From Auxenochlorella pyrenoidosa (lineage: Eukaryota > Chlorophyta > Trebouxiophyceae > Chlorellales > Chlorellaceae), in the NCBI GenBank assembly GCA_001430745.1, contig KQ482041.1:913598-940891 (forward strand): a DNA stretch of 27,294 nt. The letters are read 5' to 3'. Under the pieces are notes generated by a model that worked only from the letters and a program-made list of their open reading frames with translations, made no database searches and was not told the DNA's origin. The position numbers were made by a program, and so were the translations under genes. Positions 1 through 11,117 of the stretch are shown in pieces; the first letter of the stretch is position 1; every line of letters begins with the position of its first letter.

Positions 1-18
1 CCCCCCCATCCCTTGCAG

Positions 19-800
19 TCAAGGAGTCCATGTACGCGTATGGCAAGCACCTGGGGCTGGCCTTCCAGGTGGTGGACGACATCCTGGACTTCACCCAGTC
101 CTCCGAGCTGCTGGGCAAGCCGCAGGGGCAGGACCTGGCGTCGGGCAACCTCACCGCGCCCGTGCTGTACGCGCTGCAGGTGCGGCGCGCGCCCCCACGG
201 CCGCGCTGAGCGTGCGCACATCGACGTGCCCCTGGTGCCTGAATTCTGCGGGGCGGCTGCAGCCTGCGTGCTGCTCGCGTTGCGGGCCTCCTGGCGCCGC
301 TGCTGCCGACCCTCCCGTCTGCCCCCGCCCCTGCAGGACGAGATGGTGGGCTCTGGGCTGCTGCAGCTGATCCAGGGGCGGTTCCAGGAGGAGGGCTCGC
401 TGCAGCGCGCGCTGGAGCTGGTGCAGCTGGGTGGCGGCATCGACAAGTGAGCGGTTCCGGCGGGCTGGGGGCAGCTGGCAGTGGCAGCTTTTGGGGGGTT
501 CCAGCTGTTGTGGTTGCCACCCACTCAGGTGCAGCCTGAGATGTGGAGAAGCATGTGTCAAGGCTGTGGCACACGTTTGACTGGGGAGGTTCCGCCCCGT
601 CTACCCCCCTCCTCCGAGGACGTCCTGCACGCCATGCCGCTCACCTCGCTGCACCCGTGCCTCCCCCTGGGCGCAGGGCGCGCGCTCTGGCGCGCGAGCA
701 GGGCGACCTGGCGCTCGCCTCGCTGGCCTGCCTGCCCGACACCCCCTCCAAGCGCAGCCTGGAGCTGATGGTTGACCTGGTGCTGGAGCGGCTGTACTGA
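19..800 (+). CDS. Solanesyl-type polyprenyl diphosphate synthase, 3' end (partial)
   Basis: The C-terminal ~130 residues of a trans-long-chain prenyl diphosphate synthase, which extends isoprenoid chains by adding isopentenyl diphosphate, for example for plastoquinone or ubiquinone side chains. Exons are 19-179, 337-446 and 677-800; bases 1-18 are the end of an upstream intron, with acceptor AG at 17-18 and a split Val codon. Exon 1 encodes the second aspartate-rich motif (DDILDF, reading [10 protein letters not shown]), which binds the Mg-diphosphate of the allylic substrate, followed by the typical [19 protein letters not shown] segment. Exon 3 ends in [13 protein letters not shown] and TGA. 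All phases join. The first DDxxD motif and any transit peptide lie outside the window. Family assignment is firm. Chain length and organelle (plastid or mitochondrion) cannot be told from this fragment. Confidence 0.9.
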
Positions 801-2027
801 GCTGCCTGGGGCACCTCCCACCCCGCAGCCCCAGCTGCCCGAGGCACCTTCAGCCCGCCCGTGCCGGCCTGAGGCGGTTGACGGCGACGCACTGCGCCAT
901 GCCGCGCCTTGCCAGCCGGCTTTGGACGGCGGCTCTTGACACCGCGGCTTGCGGCCTAAGACCTCGGTTTCGAATGAATGTCCACCCAGGCGCCGCCCCG
1001 CAGCCCAGTCCCCCAGGGCTGGCTGCCCACCCGGCGCCGGCCCCTCCGAAACCCACACAACCCACCCTCACCATCCCCTTTTGGTGCTGTCTGCAAGCTG
1101 CTTCTAGCGCACTGCGCAGCGGCTCGCAGCGGGCCTAGCGAGCAGGTGGCACTGGCCCCTCACGGCCCTCTTGACAGCCCACCCCACCTCCCACGAGTTT
1201 TGGGCGGCCTCGTCTGCCCGGCGCCGGGCAGGCAGGCGGCACATCTCAACGCGCGCACCATGGCGGCAGGCGCTGGTGCTGCCGCACTGTACCACTAGAC
1301 CCCTCTCCTCATCTTCTCGCAATGCTGCTTTCTTTCGTCTGATGGGCTGGCAGGCGCTGCAGTGTGGGCTGCAGGCGCAGCCCCTGGATGTGCCCCAAGT
1401 GCACCGGCAGCGCCCGCCAGCGGTCCCCCATGCGCCCGTTCATTCTGGTTTCGTTTCACCGCACTCCGATTTCGTTTTGGTCATGCCCGGCCGCCCTCAT
1501 TCTGTTGCCCTGCGCCCGCCCTCGAACTCTGCTTGTGCCTGCCCTCAGCTTCCTTTGTGATGCAGGCTAACCTCGTCTTCCGTGAGAGCAGATTCTCGTA
1601 TGTAATCTTTTATAGAGGATGCAACTCGAATTGCCATCAGAGCACCCTTCCAGGCAAAACGAAAGCCCCGTGTGCAACCGGGAGGCGTGCTGCCGGCATC
1701 GCTGACGTCAGCGCGCCATAGCAGGCTGATCACTGCCCATGCAGCACAGCGCTTCGTCAGTTGCAGATCGCCCAGGTGTGTTGGTTCAATACCGTGATCG
1801 GCGCACTCCTTCTCGTGTTTGCCTGAAACCCTCCCCCTGTGCGCTGCCACAGTCCAGAGCGTGTGAGCCCTTGTCGACCCCGATCAAAGGCGCCAACTGC
1901 TCGGTCTCCATCCCCAGCACCGGCCGAGCTCTCACATCACCGCCGCAGCTGCCGCCCTCACCGCCACCGCAGCTGCTGAGCCAGCGGCAGCTTTGGTGGC
2001 GAGCGTCCAGCAGCCCAGTCCTCAGCC
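801..2027. other. Intergenic: SPS 3' UTR and upstream region of next gene
   Basis: About 1.2 kb with no supported coding exon. The 5' part is probably the 3' UTR of the prenyl synthase gene, possibly to a TGTAA at 1601-1605. From about 1400 to 1800 the base composition is less GC-rich than in the coding regions, as expected for UTR or promoter. Short open frames on both strands have no codon pattern or motif I recognise. No tRNA-like fold was found. Confidence 0.5.
1601..1605 (+). terminator. Possible polyadenylation signal TGTAA
   Basis: TGTAA is the common green-algal polyadenylation signal. This copy is the first clear plus-strand one after the prenyl synthase stop at 800, but it lies 800 bases downstream. 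That is long for a 3' UTR, so the assignment is weak. Confidence 0.35.
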
Positions 2028-5000
2028 ATGGGACTGCCCTTCAGCTCGTTGTTCAGTGGGGCAGATGCGGAGATGCCTCCCAGCGTGGTTCTGGTGCCTC
2101 CGCTGCTGGAGCGTGAGCGCAAAGGGCGCAGCCGCTTTGCAAAGAGCAGCTACGACCGGTGAGGGCAGGGCCCCACAGGGAATGCTGGCTGTCCTGGCCT
2201 GCATGCATCTCCTCAGGTGCCGTTCAAGCGTGCAGTTAAGTTTGCAAGCAGCAGCGCACCAGGCCGGCCCGAGGTCTTCGCTGCTACGCAGCACTGTGCC
2301 GCATCCGGTGCCTGCACCCACTTGCCCTGCCTTGTCCACGCGCTGCACTCCCACCCCCTCCCAGCCTCTTTGGCAAGCCCCAGCTGGCCATGCTGTTTGG
2401 GGACTACCTGTCTGGCGACGTGACGGGCGTGATCAGCTTCTCGCCGCCAGGTGGGCGCGCCGCCGGCCCGGCAGAGCCAGGCACTCCTGCTCTTCGCCCC
2501 CTCCCTGCTGTGCTCCTTCCTGGTCGCCTCCACTCTGCTCAGCCGCCTTGCAAGCATTATTCTGAATTCCAGTGCTCAGGAGGGTAACGGGTCTGCCTCG
2601 CGGTGTCTCCATGCTGCAGAGGATGAGCGCATCAACGTGACCGCCAAGCTGGGGGTGCCGCGGCCCGGCGGCGGCAGCGCCAAGCCTGGCGCCCCCGCCG
2701 GCGGCTCCCTCACCCTGCGCTTCCAGCCCTTCCCCGACGTGCCCTTCACCTTTTTCGACGTCAAGGCGCGCACGCGCGGCGCCGCCTCGGCCGCAGCCGT
2801 GCGCGGCTGCCTGTTTGACCCGGCCTCGCGCCTGGCCGTGTTTGCCGAGCTGCCGGTGGCGGCGACCTCGCCCAGCGGGGGCGCGCTGCCCGCCGCCGCG
2901 GCCGCCGGCTCGGGGCTGCGCCTGGGTGCCAAGTACACGACGCCCGCGCTGAGCCTGGGGGCGGTGGTCAACCCGGCGGCCAGCCAGCTGCAGCAGGCGT
3001 TTGTGGTGGGTGCTGGGGTGGGTGGCTGGGGGGAAGCGCGCCTCGCAGCGTGCCGCTGGGGTGCGGGCAGCTCGATGGTGTCAACGCTGCCCCTGCCTGC
3101 TCGCCTGCGCCGCTGCGAGCTGGCTCCTCTGCCTGGAAGCACGACGCCTCGACCCCCTACCTCCCGCCTGCTCTCTCCCCCTCCCCTCCCGGGTGCCTCC
3201 CCGGGCGTGCAGGTGGCCAAGGCAGGGGCGCTGCTGGTGGGCGCGCAGGTGTCCCCCCAGCTTCAGCTGGACGAGCTGCTGGCACTGCCGCTGGACCGGC
3301 ACGCGTGGGCGGGCGCGGCACGTCGCTGCCAGCAGGCCGCCTCGTACGCGGTGGCCTACCAGCCGGAGCCGGGGAGGGCCTCCTACGGCGGGCGCTTCAC
3401 CGCCGCGGTGGAGCTGGTGGGCCCCGGGGAGGGGGGAGGGGGGGGGTCAATGGCAGTTAGGGGCCCGGGCCGCTGCGTCCACCTCGGGCGCCGCCGCAGC
3501 AGATCCGCACGCGGTGCCGTGCCGTGTCAGCCGCCGCCGGGCTGCACGGCCGCACCCAATTCTGCTCCTGGCCCCGCCCCTGGCAGGTGCGCGACCGCGA
3601 GCTGGCCATCAGCTTCCTGCACCACATGGCTGTGCAGCGGCAGGTCCGCAACCCCTTTGAATCTTCAGGTGCGCGGGTGGGGAGGCCAGGCCCGCTGTCG
3701 CTCCCGGCAGGCTCGAGCATGGCGTGCTGGCCTGCCCTGCATGAGCAGGCATGCTCTGCAGGCCCCTGGACGCGGCCTTCTCCCGTTGCCCTTCCCACCC
3801 GGCCTGCCCGCAGATGTGGTGGGTATCACGTCGTACCTGGACTTTGGTGGGTGCCGCCGGCCCCGCTGGCCCGCCTGCCTGCGCTGCCTGGCATGCCTGT
3901 CGCGGCCCTGTGCACCCCTCCCTCGGCCGACGGCATGCGTTTCTTGGCTCATGCAGTCAGCCTCCCGGTGTGTTGAACTTCCCACCCCACCGGCCACACT
4001 GCACACTGGCATCCCCGCCCAACCAGCCCGCGCTGCACGCCGGCTTCCTCACTGTGACGGCGGCCCTGCCTGCCCCCACCGCTGCAGGCTTCCGCATGGT
4101 GTCAGACCTGCGGGGCGTGGCGGGCAGCCAGATGCAGCTGGGAGCCTCCTGGCAGGTGGGCTCGGGGTTGAAGGTGGCACAATGGAGGTGGGGGCAGAGC
4201 CAGTGTTTGCTGCTTCCTCTACTCGGTTGTCTTGTGCCCACCCGCCTGTGCTGCGGCCCCGCCACACCCGCCCCTCACCCCCACCCACCCCACCCGGCAC
4301 CCTGTCCCTCCAACAGGCCAACAAGAACGTGATGCTCAAGGCACAGGTGTCCCTGGCAGGGGCCTCGGTGGCGGGGGTGTTTAAGAGCTGGTGGCAGCCC
4401 GCTTTCACGCTGGCGGGCGCGGCGGGGGTCGATTTTGCCACCGGGCGCACCCGCCTCGGCGTCACCGCCATGGTGGAGTCCTGGCGCAACGCGCGGTGAG
4501 GGCGGAGAGCGGGCGGCGCGGGCTGGCGGTGGAGGGCATGGTGCCGGCTAGCGGCTGCTCGGCGAGGGGTGGGTGACGGCCTTGCTGCCATGGCGTGGTG
4601 TGGCGTGGTTTTCGCAGCATATGTGACAGGCAGCCCCTTGGCAGGCATGCGAACAGCCGCCTTAGCGCCGCGCGTCTGCCCGCCCCGGCTGCCCTGTCTG
4701 CCCGGCAGGTACGAGCGCTCGACGTCGGCGCAGAAGATGAGCGGGGCGCGCATCACGCAGCGCCACGTGGCGTCGGAGGAGGACCTGGCATACGCCGGCG
4801 GCAAGGGGCTGCTGGTGAGGGCGCCGGCCGGGGGGACCGTGCCGTGCAGGCTTGGTGCAACAGATAGGGCCTGGCGCGCGGGCCGGGAAATGAGCACCAG
4901 GGGCATGGGCGGCACAGCTGGGCAGCCCGCTTGTTGAGCCAGCACCCAGCTTGCCGGAGACTGCGCCCTGCCCCGCCCTACCTTGCCCTGCCTTAATACT

Positions 5001-5256
5001 GGGTCCCACACACCCCTGCTCCCTGCAGGTCCCGCTTGAGGAGGTGGACAGCCCCGAGGCGAGGGGCCGCCCGGGGAGGGGGCTCCACAAGGGGGCTGGG
5101 CATGCATGGTGCTGGGCCGCAGCTTGCAGCCGTGTGTGCCAGCAGCCTGCTCAGCCTCGCAATTCATTGCTGCCCCTGGCAACACCATGCACCCGACCCG
5201 CAACCCTGCTGCAGGTGCTGGGGCAGAAGCCGGTCACTGGCCACGACTTCCTCTGA
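2028..5256 (+). CDS. Unrecognised protein, possible organelle outer-membrane beta-barrel
   Basis: Exons 2028-2158, 2365-2450, 2620-3005, 3213-3416, 3587-3668, 3814-3846, 4088-4155, 4317-4495, 4709-4814 and 5029-5256 join in frame to a 500-residue protein. If 5044-5214 is also an intron the product is 443 residues. The ATG at 2028 sits in good context (gccATGg). There is no clear signal peptide or alpha-helical membrane segment. Residues ~70-425 are rich in short alternating polar/hydrophobic stretches rich in Gly, Ala and Ser, ending in strand-turn repeats such as MLKAQVSLAGASVAGVFKSW and GRTRLGVTAMVES. This resembles beta-strands of porin-like barrels (VDAC or plastid OEP types). Near the start, LFGKPQLAMLFGDYLSGDVTG looks like a conserved block, but I cannot name the family. 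A soluble beta-rich protein is the alternative. The gene model is well supported; the function is a guess. Confidence 0.65.
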
Positions 5257-5712
5257 GCCGGAGGAGTGCCTGTTGTTGCCCTTGCACAACAACTTGGCAA
5301 CCTTGGCCACAAGGCAGGGTGCAAGGTAGCTAGGGTTCATCAGCGTGCATGGTCCATAGTGCCTTCCAACCCGATGTAAATGCACGTGCAATGTAAACGC
5401 AACGGCGAAGAGGCAGTAAGTTTGTGGAGCATGTAGGGTGGTGGCGTGCGCGTGTAGTGGGCTATGTTGACATGGGCAGCAAAAAGTGTTGGGCAGAATG
5501 CAGCAGGGCGCACACGCCTGCGCTCCGGTCGGTCAGCAGGATAAAAGTGCGTGGTGAAACATGGTACGTGTGGCAGTGAACACATGACAGCCGGCTGCAT
5601 GAGCGCTGGTGCATGGAGGTGAGGGTACGGATGGATGGGAGAAGAGCGTGTGCACAGTGGAGAGTTCAAGGTACTGCGACAGGTGGCAGTAAGGGGTGTT
5701 TGGGCAGCCTGC
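5257..5712. other. Intergenic between convergent genes
   Basis: 456 bases between the stop codons of the plus-strand gene ending at 5256 and the minus-strand transporter ending at 5713. It holds the plus-strand TGTAA pair at 5375 and 5392. I saw no minus-strand TGTAA here, so the transporter's 3' end may use another signal or run into the neighbour. No coding exon is supported. Confidence 0.6.
5375..5396 (+). terminator. Tandem TGTAA polyadenylation signals
   Basis: Two TGTAA copies at 5375-5379 and 5392-5396, about 120-140 bases after the stop codon at 5256. This spacing is normal for a green-algal 3' UTR and marks the likely end of the upstream plus-strand gene. Confidence 0.65.
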
Positions 5713-8700
5713 CTAGCTGGCTGCCGCCCTGCCCTCTGCACGAGGCGGTGTGGAGCTGCCAGGCACGTGAGCACCCTCGTCCCTGGAGGCAGCGGGCACT
5801 GCGGCCGCAAGCTGCAGCGCCGCAGCGGCAGCGGGCCCTGGATGGCCCGCCTTGGGCGCCAGGTCGGCGTTGTCGTAGCTCCAGTTCCGGTTCAGGACGA
5901 TCCAAAAGCCGATGTTGGTGCAGAACTGCACGGGCAGCCAGGGCAGATTGGCCGGGGTCTGGGTGGTTGGCTGCAGGTTTGGCTGGTGCCAGCGGGCGCA
6001 GCGTGGTGTGCCAGCGCCACCCTGCTCTGCGGGCGCACCTGGAGCGCGGCCAGGGTGATGGTCATGGGGATGGCCCGGTACAGCACGCAGCCCTCCACGT
6101 AGTAGGCGTCGCCTGGCAGGTGAGAAAAACCCAGTGATTGTCAGGCGAGGAGCAAGGACACGGCGCCCCTGCTCGGCGAGCCTGAGGCGCACCCAGCACG
6201 ATGCGCGACGCTGGCCGCCCACAGTGGGCAGGCCAGCGCACAGGGCATGGCCCAGGCCGCGCACTGGCCATCGGCAGAAGGAGGCGTGGTGGTCTGGGAG
6301 CTGAGCATGGCAACAGGTGCACACCGGGGGCGCCCCTCACCGGTGATGGCGCACTGCGCCGAGGGGGGCTGCCCCGCACAGGTGTAGCTGCCGTCGGCAT
6401 TCAGCACCCAGTTGGTGCACACGTTTGTGTCGCCAGAGGGGGTGGCGATGTAGGCGATGGCGGCCGCCACCAGCGGGCCCGCAAACCGCCCGCCTGCGGC
6501 GCTCAACATGGCAAGGGTGGGAGGAGTGACGTTGAACTGGGGAGGCGTGAGCAAGCAACACAAATAGCTTACCGATGCCCTCCCAGCACAACCTGCAGAT
6601 GGCAACGCGGTGCTGCCTTGCCGCATGCAGGCCTTGGCGCAGGTCAGCGGCGCGCGCTAAGGCCCAGGGCTCTGGGAGCGCGCTCCCAGCGCGGCGGGCC
6701 CACAGGCGGCACCGCGCCCCCGCCCTCACCCGAGGCGGCCATGAAGTAGGCGCCCATGTGCTTGCCCACGCTGTCGCCCACCACGTCGGCAAACTGGGTC
6801 AGCTTCTTGCTGAACACCGTCTCGATGGAGGTCTGGTTGATCACCACTGCAGGAGGGAGGTGAGATCGAAGTGGGGTGGTGGTGGTGGTAGGGGGGAGGG
6901 CAGGGGCACGCTTGTTTGCCCGCTGCCAGCGGCACGTCCCAGGCGCCCGTGCGTGGTGCGTGCCCATGCCGCCCTGGACCCACCAACAAAGCCAGCCAGG
7001 GCGGTGGCGGCGTAATAGAGGGCTGGCGGGGGCACCCATGTGGTGCCTCCATAGGGGATGACCAGCATCCTGCGGGGGGGCAGAACAGAGCGTGGTGACT
7101 ACACGAGCTGTCCCTGGAAAGCCTGTGCATGCTGCCGGGTGCTTGTGTACAGTTGCCAACTTGGGGGCAAGTCACGGCCCCAGGGCAGCTGGAGAGTGGG
7201 AGATGGGTGGACATGTGCTGTGCCCACAAGTACCAGTGTGTGAGCCCTGGAGCTCTGCCGCAGCCCTCACCAGGTGATAAAGAGCAGCCAGTTGGTGAGC
7301 AGGGACAGCTTGCGCTCCTCCCAGTACTGCAGGCAGGCAGCACAACATGTGTGGGCAGGCGCATCTTGATCTGCACAGGGTCTGGCTGAGCCTTTGGGCT
7401 CGGTCGGCAGCAAGCCTGCCTCGGCCTCTCCTCGCCCGCTGGCCCCACCCACCTGCGGCGCCCAACGGATCATGCGCCGGAAGATGAAGCCGGCGGTGAG
7501 CGCACCGCCCGCCACGCCGATGTAGGTCTTCCAGTTCTGAAGGCGAGGGCGCAGGCGGGCGGGCGAGCAAACAGGCAGGGAGTGGGAGTTGGGGTAGGGG
7601 CGATTACAGGGCGGCGCCTGTGACCTCCTGGGCCAACTGTTGTGCAGCATGAAGAGGGCTCCCAAGCAGGGCCCTGCAGGGCACTCCCAAATATGCAACA
7701 AGGCGAGCGGGCGGGGCCGGGGCCACTCACATCTGTCTGCGAGGTGACCTGGTGGTACTGCCCCGCAAACAGGGCAAACAGATTGGCGGTGAACGCGCCG
7801 GCTGCACGAGCACGGCGGGGCGGAGCCAGGAGTGCAGGAGCTTGCGTGTCAGCTGGATGGCTGGCAGGCGGGCGGCAGCTGTGGGATGCGTTCCACCTGT
7901 AGGCTAGTCTGTGCCCAGAAGTGTCCTGCCTCTGTGACGTTCAGCACCACCTGCATCCATCCATGCTCAACATGCTACATGGGGTCCCTCCACTGTTCTG
8001 CAACAGCCGGCTCACCGGCAAAGATGGACAGGAAGCTGAGCAGCAGCCAGGAGACGACAAAGACGCGGAAGCGGCGGATGCGCTCGGGGGAGGGCGGGCC
8101 GTAGCCCTCGCTGCGCGCTTGGGGCTGCGACCCAGCCGGGAGGGGGAGGGAGGGAGGTGGGGTCGAGTCAGCATCGCAGGTGCCAAGCATGCAAGCCGCC
8201 CACCCTGCGCAGTGTTTGCCAGCAGCCATGCAGTCCGCATGCTCACTGCTGCCACATAGTTTGCGCGCCCAGCGGCAGGTTTGGTCAACAGCGATCAATC
8301 GGTGGCAGGCAGTGGCGGGCCGGCCCCACCATGACCCGGTGCTCGTTCTCCTCGGTGGGGTCGGTGAACCCCCAGGCAAAGAAGGCCATCAGCGCCAGCA
8401 CCATGAAGAAGGCAAACCAGCCGGGCAGCGTGTACCTGCGCACAGGGCAGGGGGCAGCTCTGGAGAATTTAGAGGAGGCTGCGGCACTCGCCCACAGGCA
8501 GGCACGCAGGCATCGTCAGGAGGCAGGCAGGCGCGCCAGGTGCACGAGGTCCGTCATGCGGCAGGCGGCGCCTGCCCGCGGTTGCCTCACCAGTTGAACA
8601 TCTTGAGGGCGGTGGAGGAGCCCTTGTGCACGTCAGGCAGGCCCAGGAAGAAGTAGCTGCAGTGGGGGAGGAGCAAGGGGGAGCGCAGCGGGTGGTCGTC

Positions 8701-10196
8701 TGGAGATCTCGCTCAATGTCGGCCGCAATGAGTGCCAGGTGGCAGCGCTTGCCAGGGTAGCAGCTGGGACACGCATGGACACAGCGGGGGAGCTCACCCA
8801 ACAAAGGGGCCGACCATGCGCGCGATGTTCTGAGAGATGCGGTACCGGCCCAGCACGATCTGCAGGCACAGCAGCGCAACAGCGTCGGCTCAGCCGGAGT
8901 CCGGGCAGGGCAGCAGCGAGTGCCACACCGAATGCGATCAAAAACAAGCAGGCGGTGGTTTGTAAGAGAGCTGCTGGCACCAAGGAGCAGCACAGGGTTG
9001 CAGGCGGGCGTGCCTGGCGGCGCTCGTGGGTGGTGGTCTGGGTGATGTAGCTGGAGCCGACTCCCAGCGTGGCCTCGCCCGCGCCCGCAATGCCCCTGCG
9101 GCGCCATCATTATTATTATGATTGAAGTTGCTCACGGCAGCGAGCATGGTGGGGTACATGGCACGGCATGCCAAGGGTGGCTGTCATGCCTGCTGCTGCC
9201 GTGATACGTCCCCAACAGGAGATGCGGTGGTCAAAAGCCAGCGAGCCCAACCAACCATCCACCCGCAGGATTGCGGCAACGCTTGCAGCAGTGCACTCAC
9301 CGTCCCAGCAGCATGAGCCACCACTTGTTCGACAAGACCGTAAACGCGTACAGCAGGTTGCCCGCCGCGTTGACGGCCGAGCCCAGCTGCACCTGGCGCT
9401 TGAAGCGGCGTGAGCGGTCGCACCAGAAGCCGAACAGCGGGGCGAAGATGAGGGCCATGAGGTCGTAGGCGCCAAAGACCAGGCCGTACAGGTTGGAGGG
9501 GCCGTCCATGACGTAGTACAGCGGCTGGATGCTCATCAGGCTCATGGAAAAGTCTGCGGCAGGGGGGCACGGGCCCCGAGGCGGGTGCGCCCATGAGCAC
9601 TAGGGCAGGTGCAAACGGACTGCACAAGCACGGGCGCCCTTGACGAGCAAGCTCCTGCGGATAATTCGTGCCCCTGGACTGCGTTGCAGGTTGGCTGAGC
9701 ACGGTATTGCTGAGCCGCATTGCTGAGCTTGCAGGCATCCGACTGCTCCACACACACACGCAGCCCAAGCGCCGCCGCTCACCGATGGCCAGGCCGAAGC
9801 CCATGGCGACCAGCGCCCGCAGCGCCCACCGCTTGGAGCGCGCGTTGGCAGGGTCGCGTGGCACGCCGCTGGCCTCGGGCGCCGCGCCCTTGCCAAAGCC
9901 CTCCTCATCCAGGGGGATGGTCTCCATGCCGCCAGAGCCGGCCGGCGCGACATCTGCAGCGAAGGAGCAGAGATGCCTGTGCCTGGATGCAGGACACGAA
10001 GATGAAGAAGGATCCTGGAAGCTCCATGGTACGATAGGCATCCCTGGCGCGTCATTTCACACGGGCCAAACAACACAGCAGGGGATGGGCGTAACCCACC
10101 CGACGCTTTGCCCTCGGCCTCCTCATGCGGCACGGACCCATGGTTGTTGCTGGCAGCTGCCTGGTCCCGCCGCTTGGCCAGCTCCTGCCTAATTAT
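5713..10196 (-). CDS. Major facilitator superfamily transporter (MFSD8-like); start unresolved
   Basis: Exons in transcript order: 10196-10100, 9953-9783, 9553-9301, 9095-9014, 8859-8798, 8656-8591, 8435-8330, 8124-8016, 7801-7731, 7536-7453, 7326-7271, 7069-6984, 6846-6730, 6493-6341, 6112-6039 and 5925-5713. They total 1800 bases with every phase matching. The product is a multi-pass carrier. Exon 3 has a helix pair and the MFS loop motif GFWCDRSRRFKR (about residues 131-142 of this model), and exon 4 starts GIAGAGEATLGVGSSYITQ, as in MFSD8/CLN7-like and related transporters. Many hydrophobic segments follow (YTLPGWFAFFMVLALMAFF, FVVSWLLLSFLSIFAG). A Cys/Asn-rich loop precedes the last helices, and the tail is Ala/Pro-rich. 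Substrate and membrane are unknown. The true start may be upstream of 10196, at an ATG at 10041 if that intron is retained, or at the in-frame ATG at 9927. Confidence 0.82.
9012..9013 (-). other. GC (not GT) 5' splice site in MFS gene
   Basis: The exon ending at 9014 stops after the conserved TTTHERRQ stretch. No GT donor fits, but CAG|GCACGC does, and it joins in phase 0 to the next exon (IVLGRYRISQNIARM). This implies a GC-AG intron. Confidence 0.65.
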
Positions 10197-10903
10197 CTGC
10201 AACGCAGGACAATGTGATGATGGGTTTCAGGCTGTCCAGAGGAGGCCTCCCCCTTGCCTGCACAGCAGTATCCTGCAGGGCCCGAGACTGGCGCTGGCGG
10301 AAAGGGCAAGCAAGGTTTGTGGCGACCGCAACCCTCTTACGTGCACTGTCCAACCTATTGGGCCCCGCATGATCAAGAATGATGGAGAGGAGACGACAGG
10401 GAAGGGCCAAGAGGTTGCTCGGGGTTCTGTCCGTTTGCTACCAAACGGTGGGAAAACTGCCCAAGACTTTCAGAGCGGAAAGAACAAACAGATATGCGCC
10501 GAGGGCGGAAAGAGGAACGGGGCGGGGGAAGCAGCTCTCGAACAGGAGCAGAATCGCGGGCTGCAGGCTTGCAGGGGTCTGAATCGCTGATCGAGAAGCA
10601 ACAGGGGTTGGATGGGCACTTGCGGGACATGACGCGCGCCTCAGCCGCTGCTACTGCCGCTGCCCAGCTGGCGGCGGCACCAGATGGCCGGCCGAACGTG
10701 AGCTGTTTGCCATTCTGGAATGACGGTGCTATCCTGATCTTCCCACTCCACCAAACATCCGAAGACTGCGTGTGTATGGTTCAAGGTGAGTTCAAGACCT
10801 GTACAAGCAAGGCATTCTTGACGCCCGGCGAGCCCTTGGGAGTGCGGTCTCCTCTAGGCACTGCACGTGTGGCACCAGCAGCATGGCCATCAGTTGCCCC
10901 TAT
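10197..10903. other. Upstream region of MFS gene; no certain exon
   Basis: About 700 bases that should hold the promoter and first exon of the minus-strand transporter. A minus-strand frame opening with ATG at 10630 (85 codons, Ser/Arg/Pro-rich start) could be its N terminus, but I see no convincing donor linking it to the exon at 10196. A plus-strand 159-codon frame (10494-10973) has no recognisable domain or exon signals, so I do not call it a gene. Confidence 0.4.
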
Positions 10904-10908
10904 TTACA
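10904..10908 (-). terminator. TGTAA polyadenylation signal for FAS1 gene
   Basis: TTACA on the plus strand is TGTAA on the minus strand, about 210 bases after the FAS1 stop codon at 11118-11120. Distance and strand fit a 3' UTR end. Confidence 0.55.
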
Positions 10909-11117
10909 ATCCCAACAGTAAGAGTAAGTGTGGACCAATCATGAATCTAGGTATCAATCTGTGCAGGCCATGAAAGGAAACCCCAGTTTAGGGTGATTTG
11001 TGGGTTGGTGGGATCAGACAGTGGCATGCAAACACAACTGGACACGTCCACATTGCGTGCGTGTGTGCACCCACAGACTACGATGATAGAGGGCACTGGG
11101 CCCTGCCATCGGATGTT

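Noticed and set aside
1770..1815. tRNA-like T-arm (GGTTCAATACC)
   Set aside because: The stem does not form five pairs and no matching acceptor, D or anticodon arms are nearby.
2451..4499. 682-codon plus-strand single-exon protein
   Set aside because: It reads through several introns with clear GT...AG borders (for example 3006-3212 and 3417-3586). The spliced model removes the low-complexity parts and keeps the phase.
4049..5203. 384-codon minus-strand open frame
   Set aside because: It overlaps the in-phase exons and introns of the plus-strand gene at 2028-5256 and shows no motif of its own.
6201..6749. 182-codon plus-strand frame
   Set aside because: It lies opposite MFS exons 6341-6493 and 6730-6846, which carry membrane segments and join in phase. 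The plus frame is a shadow.
10494..10973. 159-codon plus-strand frame
   Set aside because: No domain, no good start context, no splice signals, and it covers the expected promoter and 3' UTR of two minus-strand genes.
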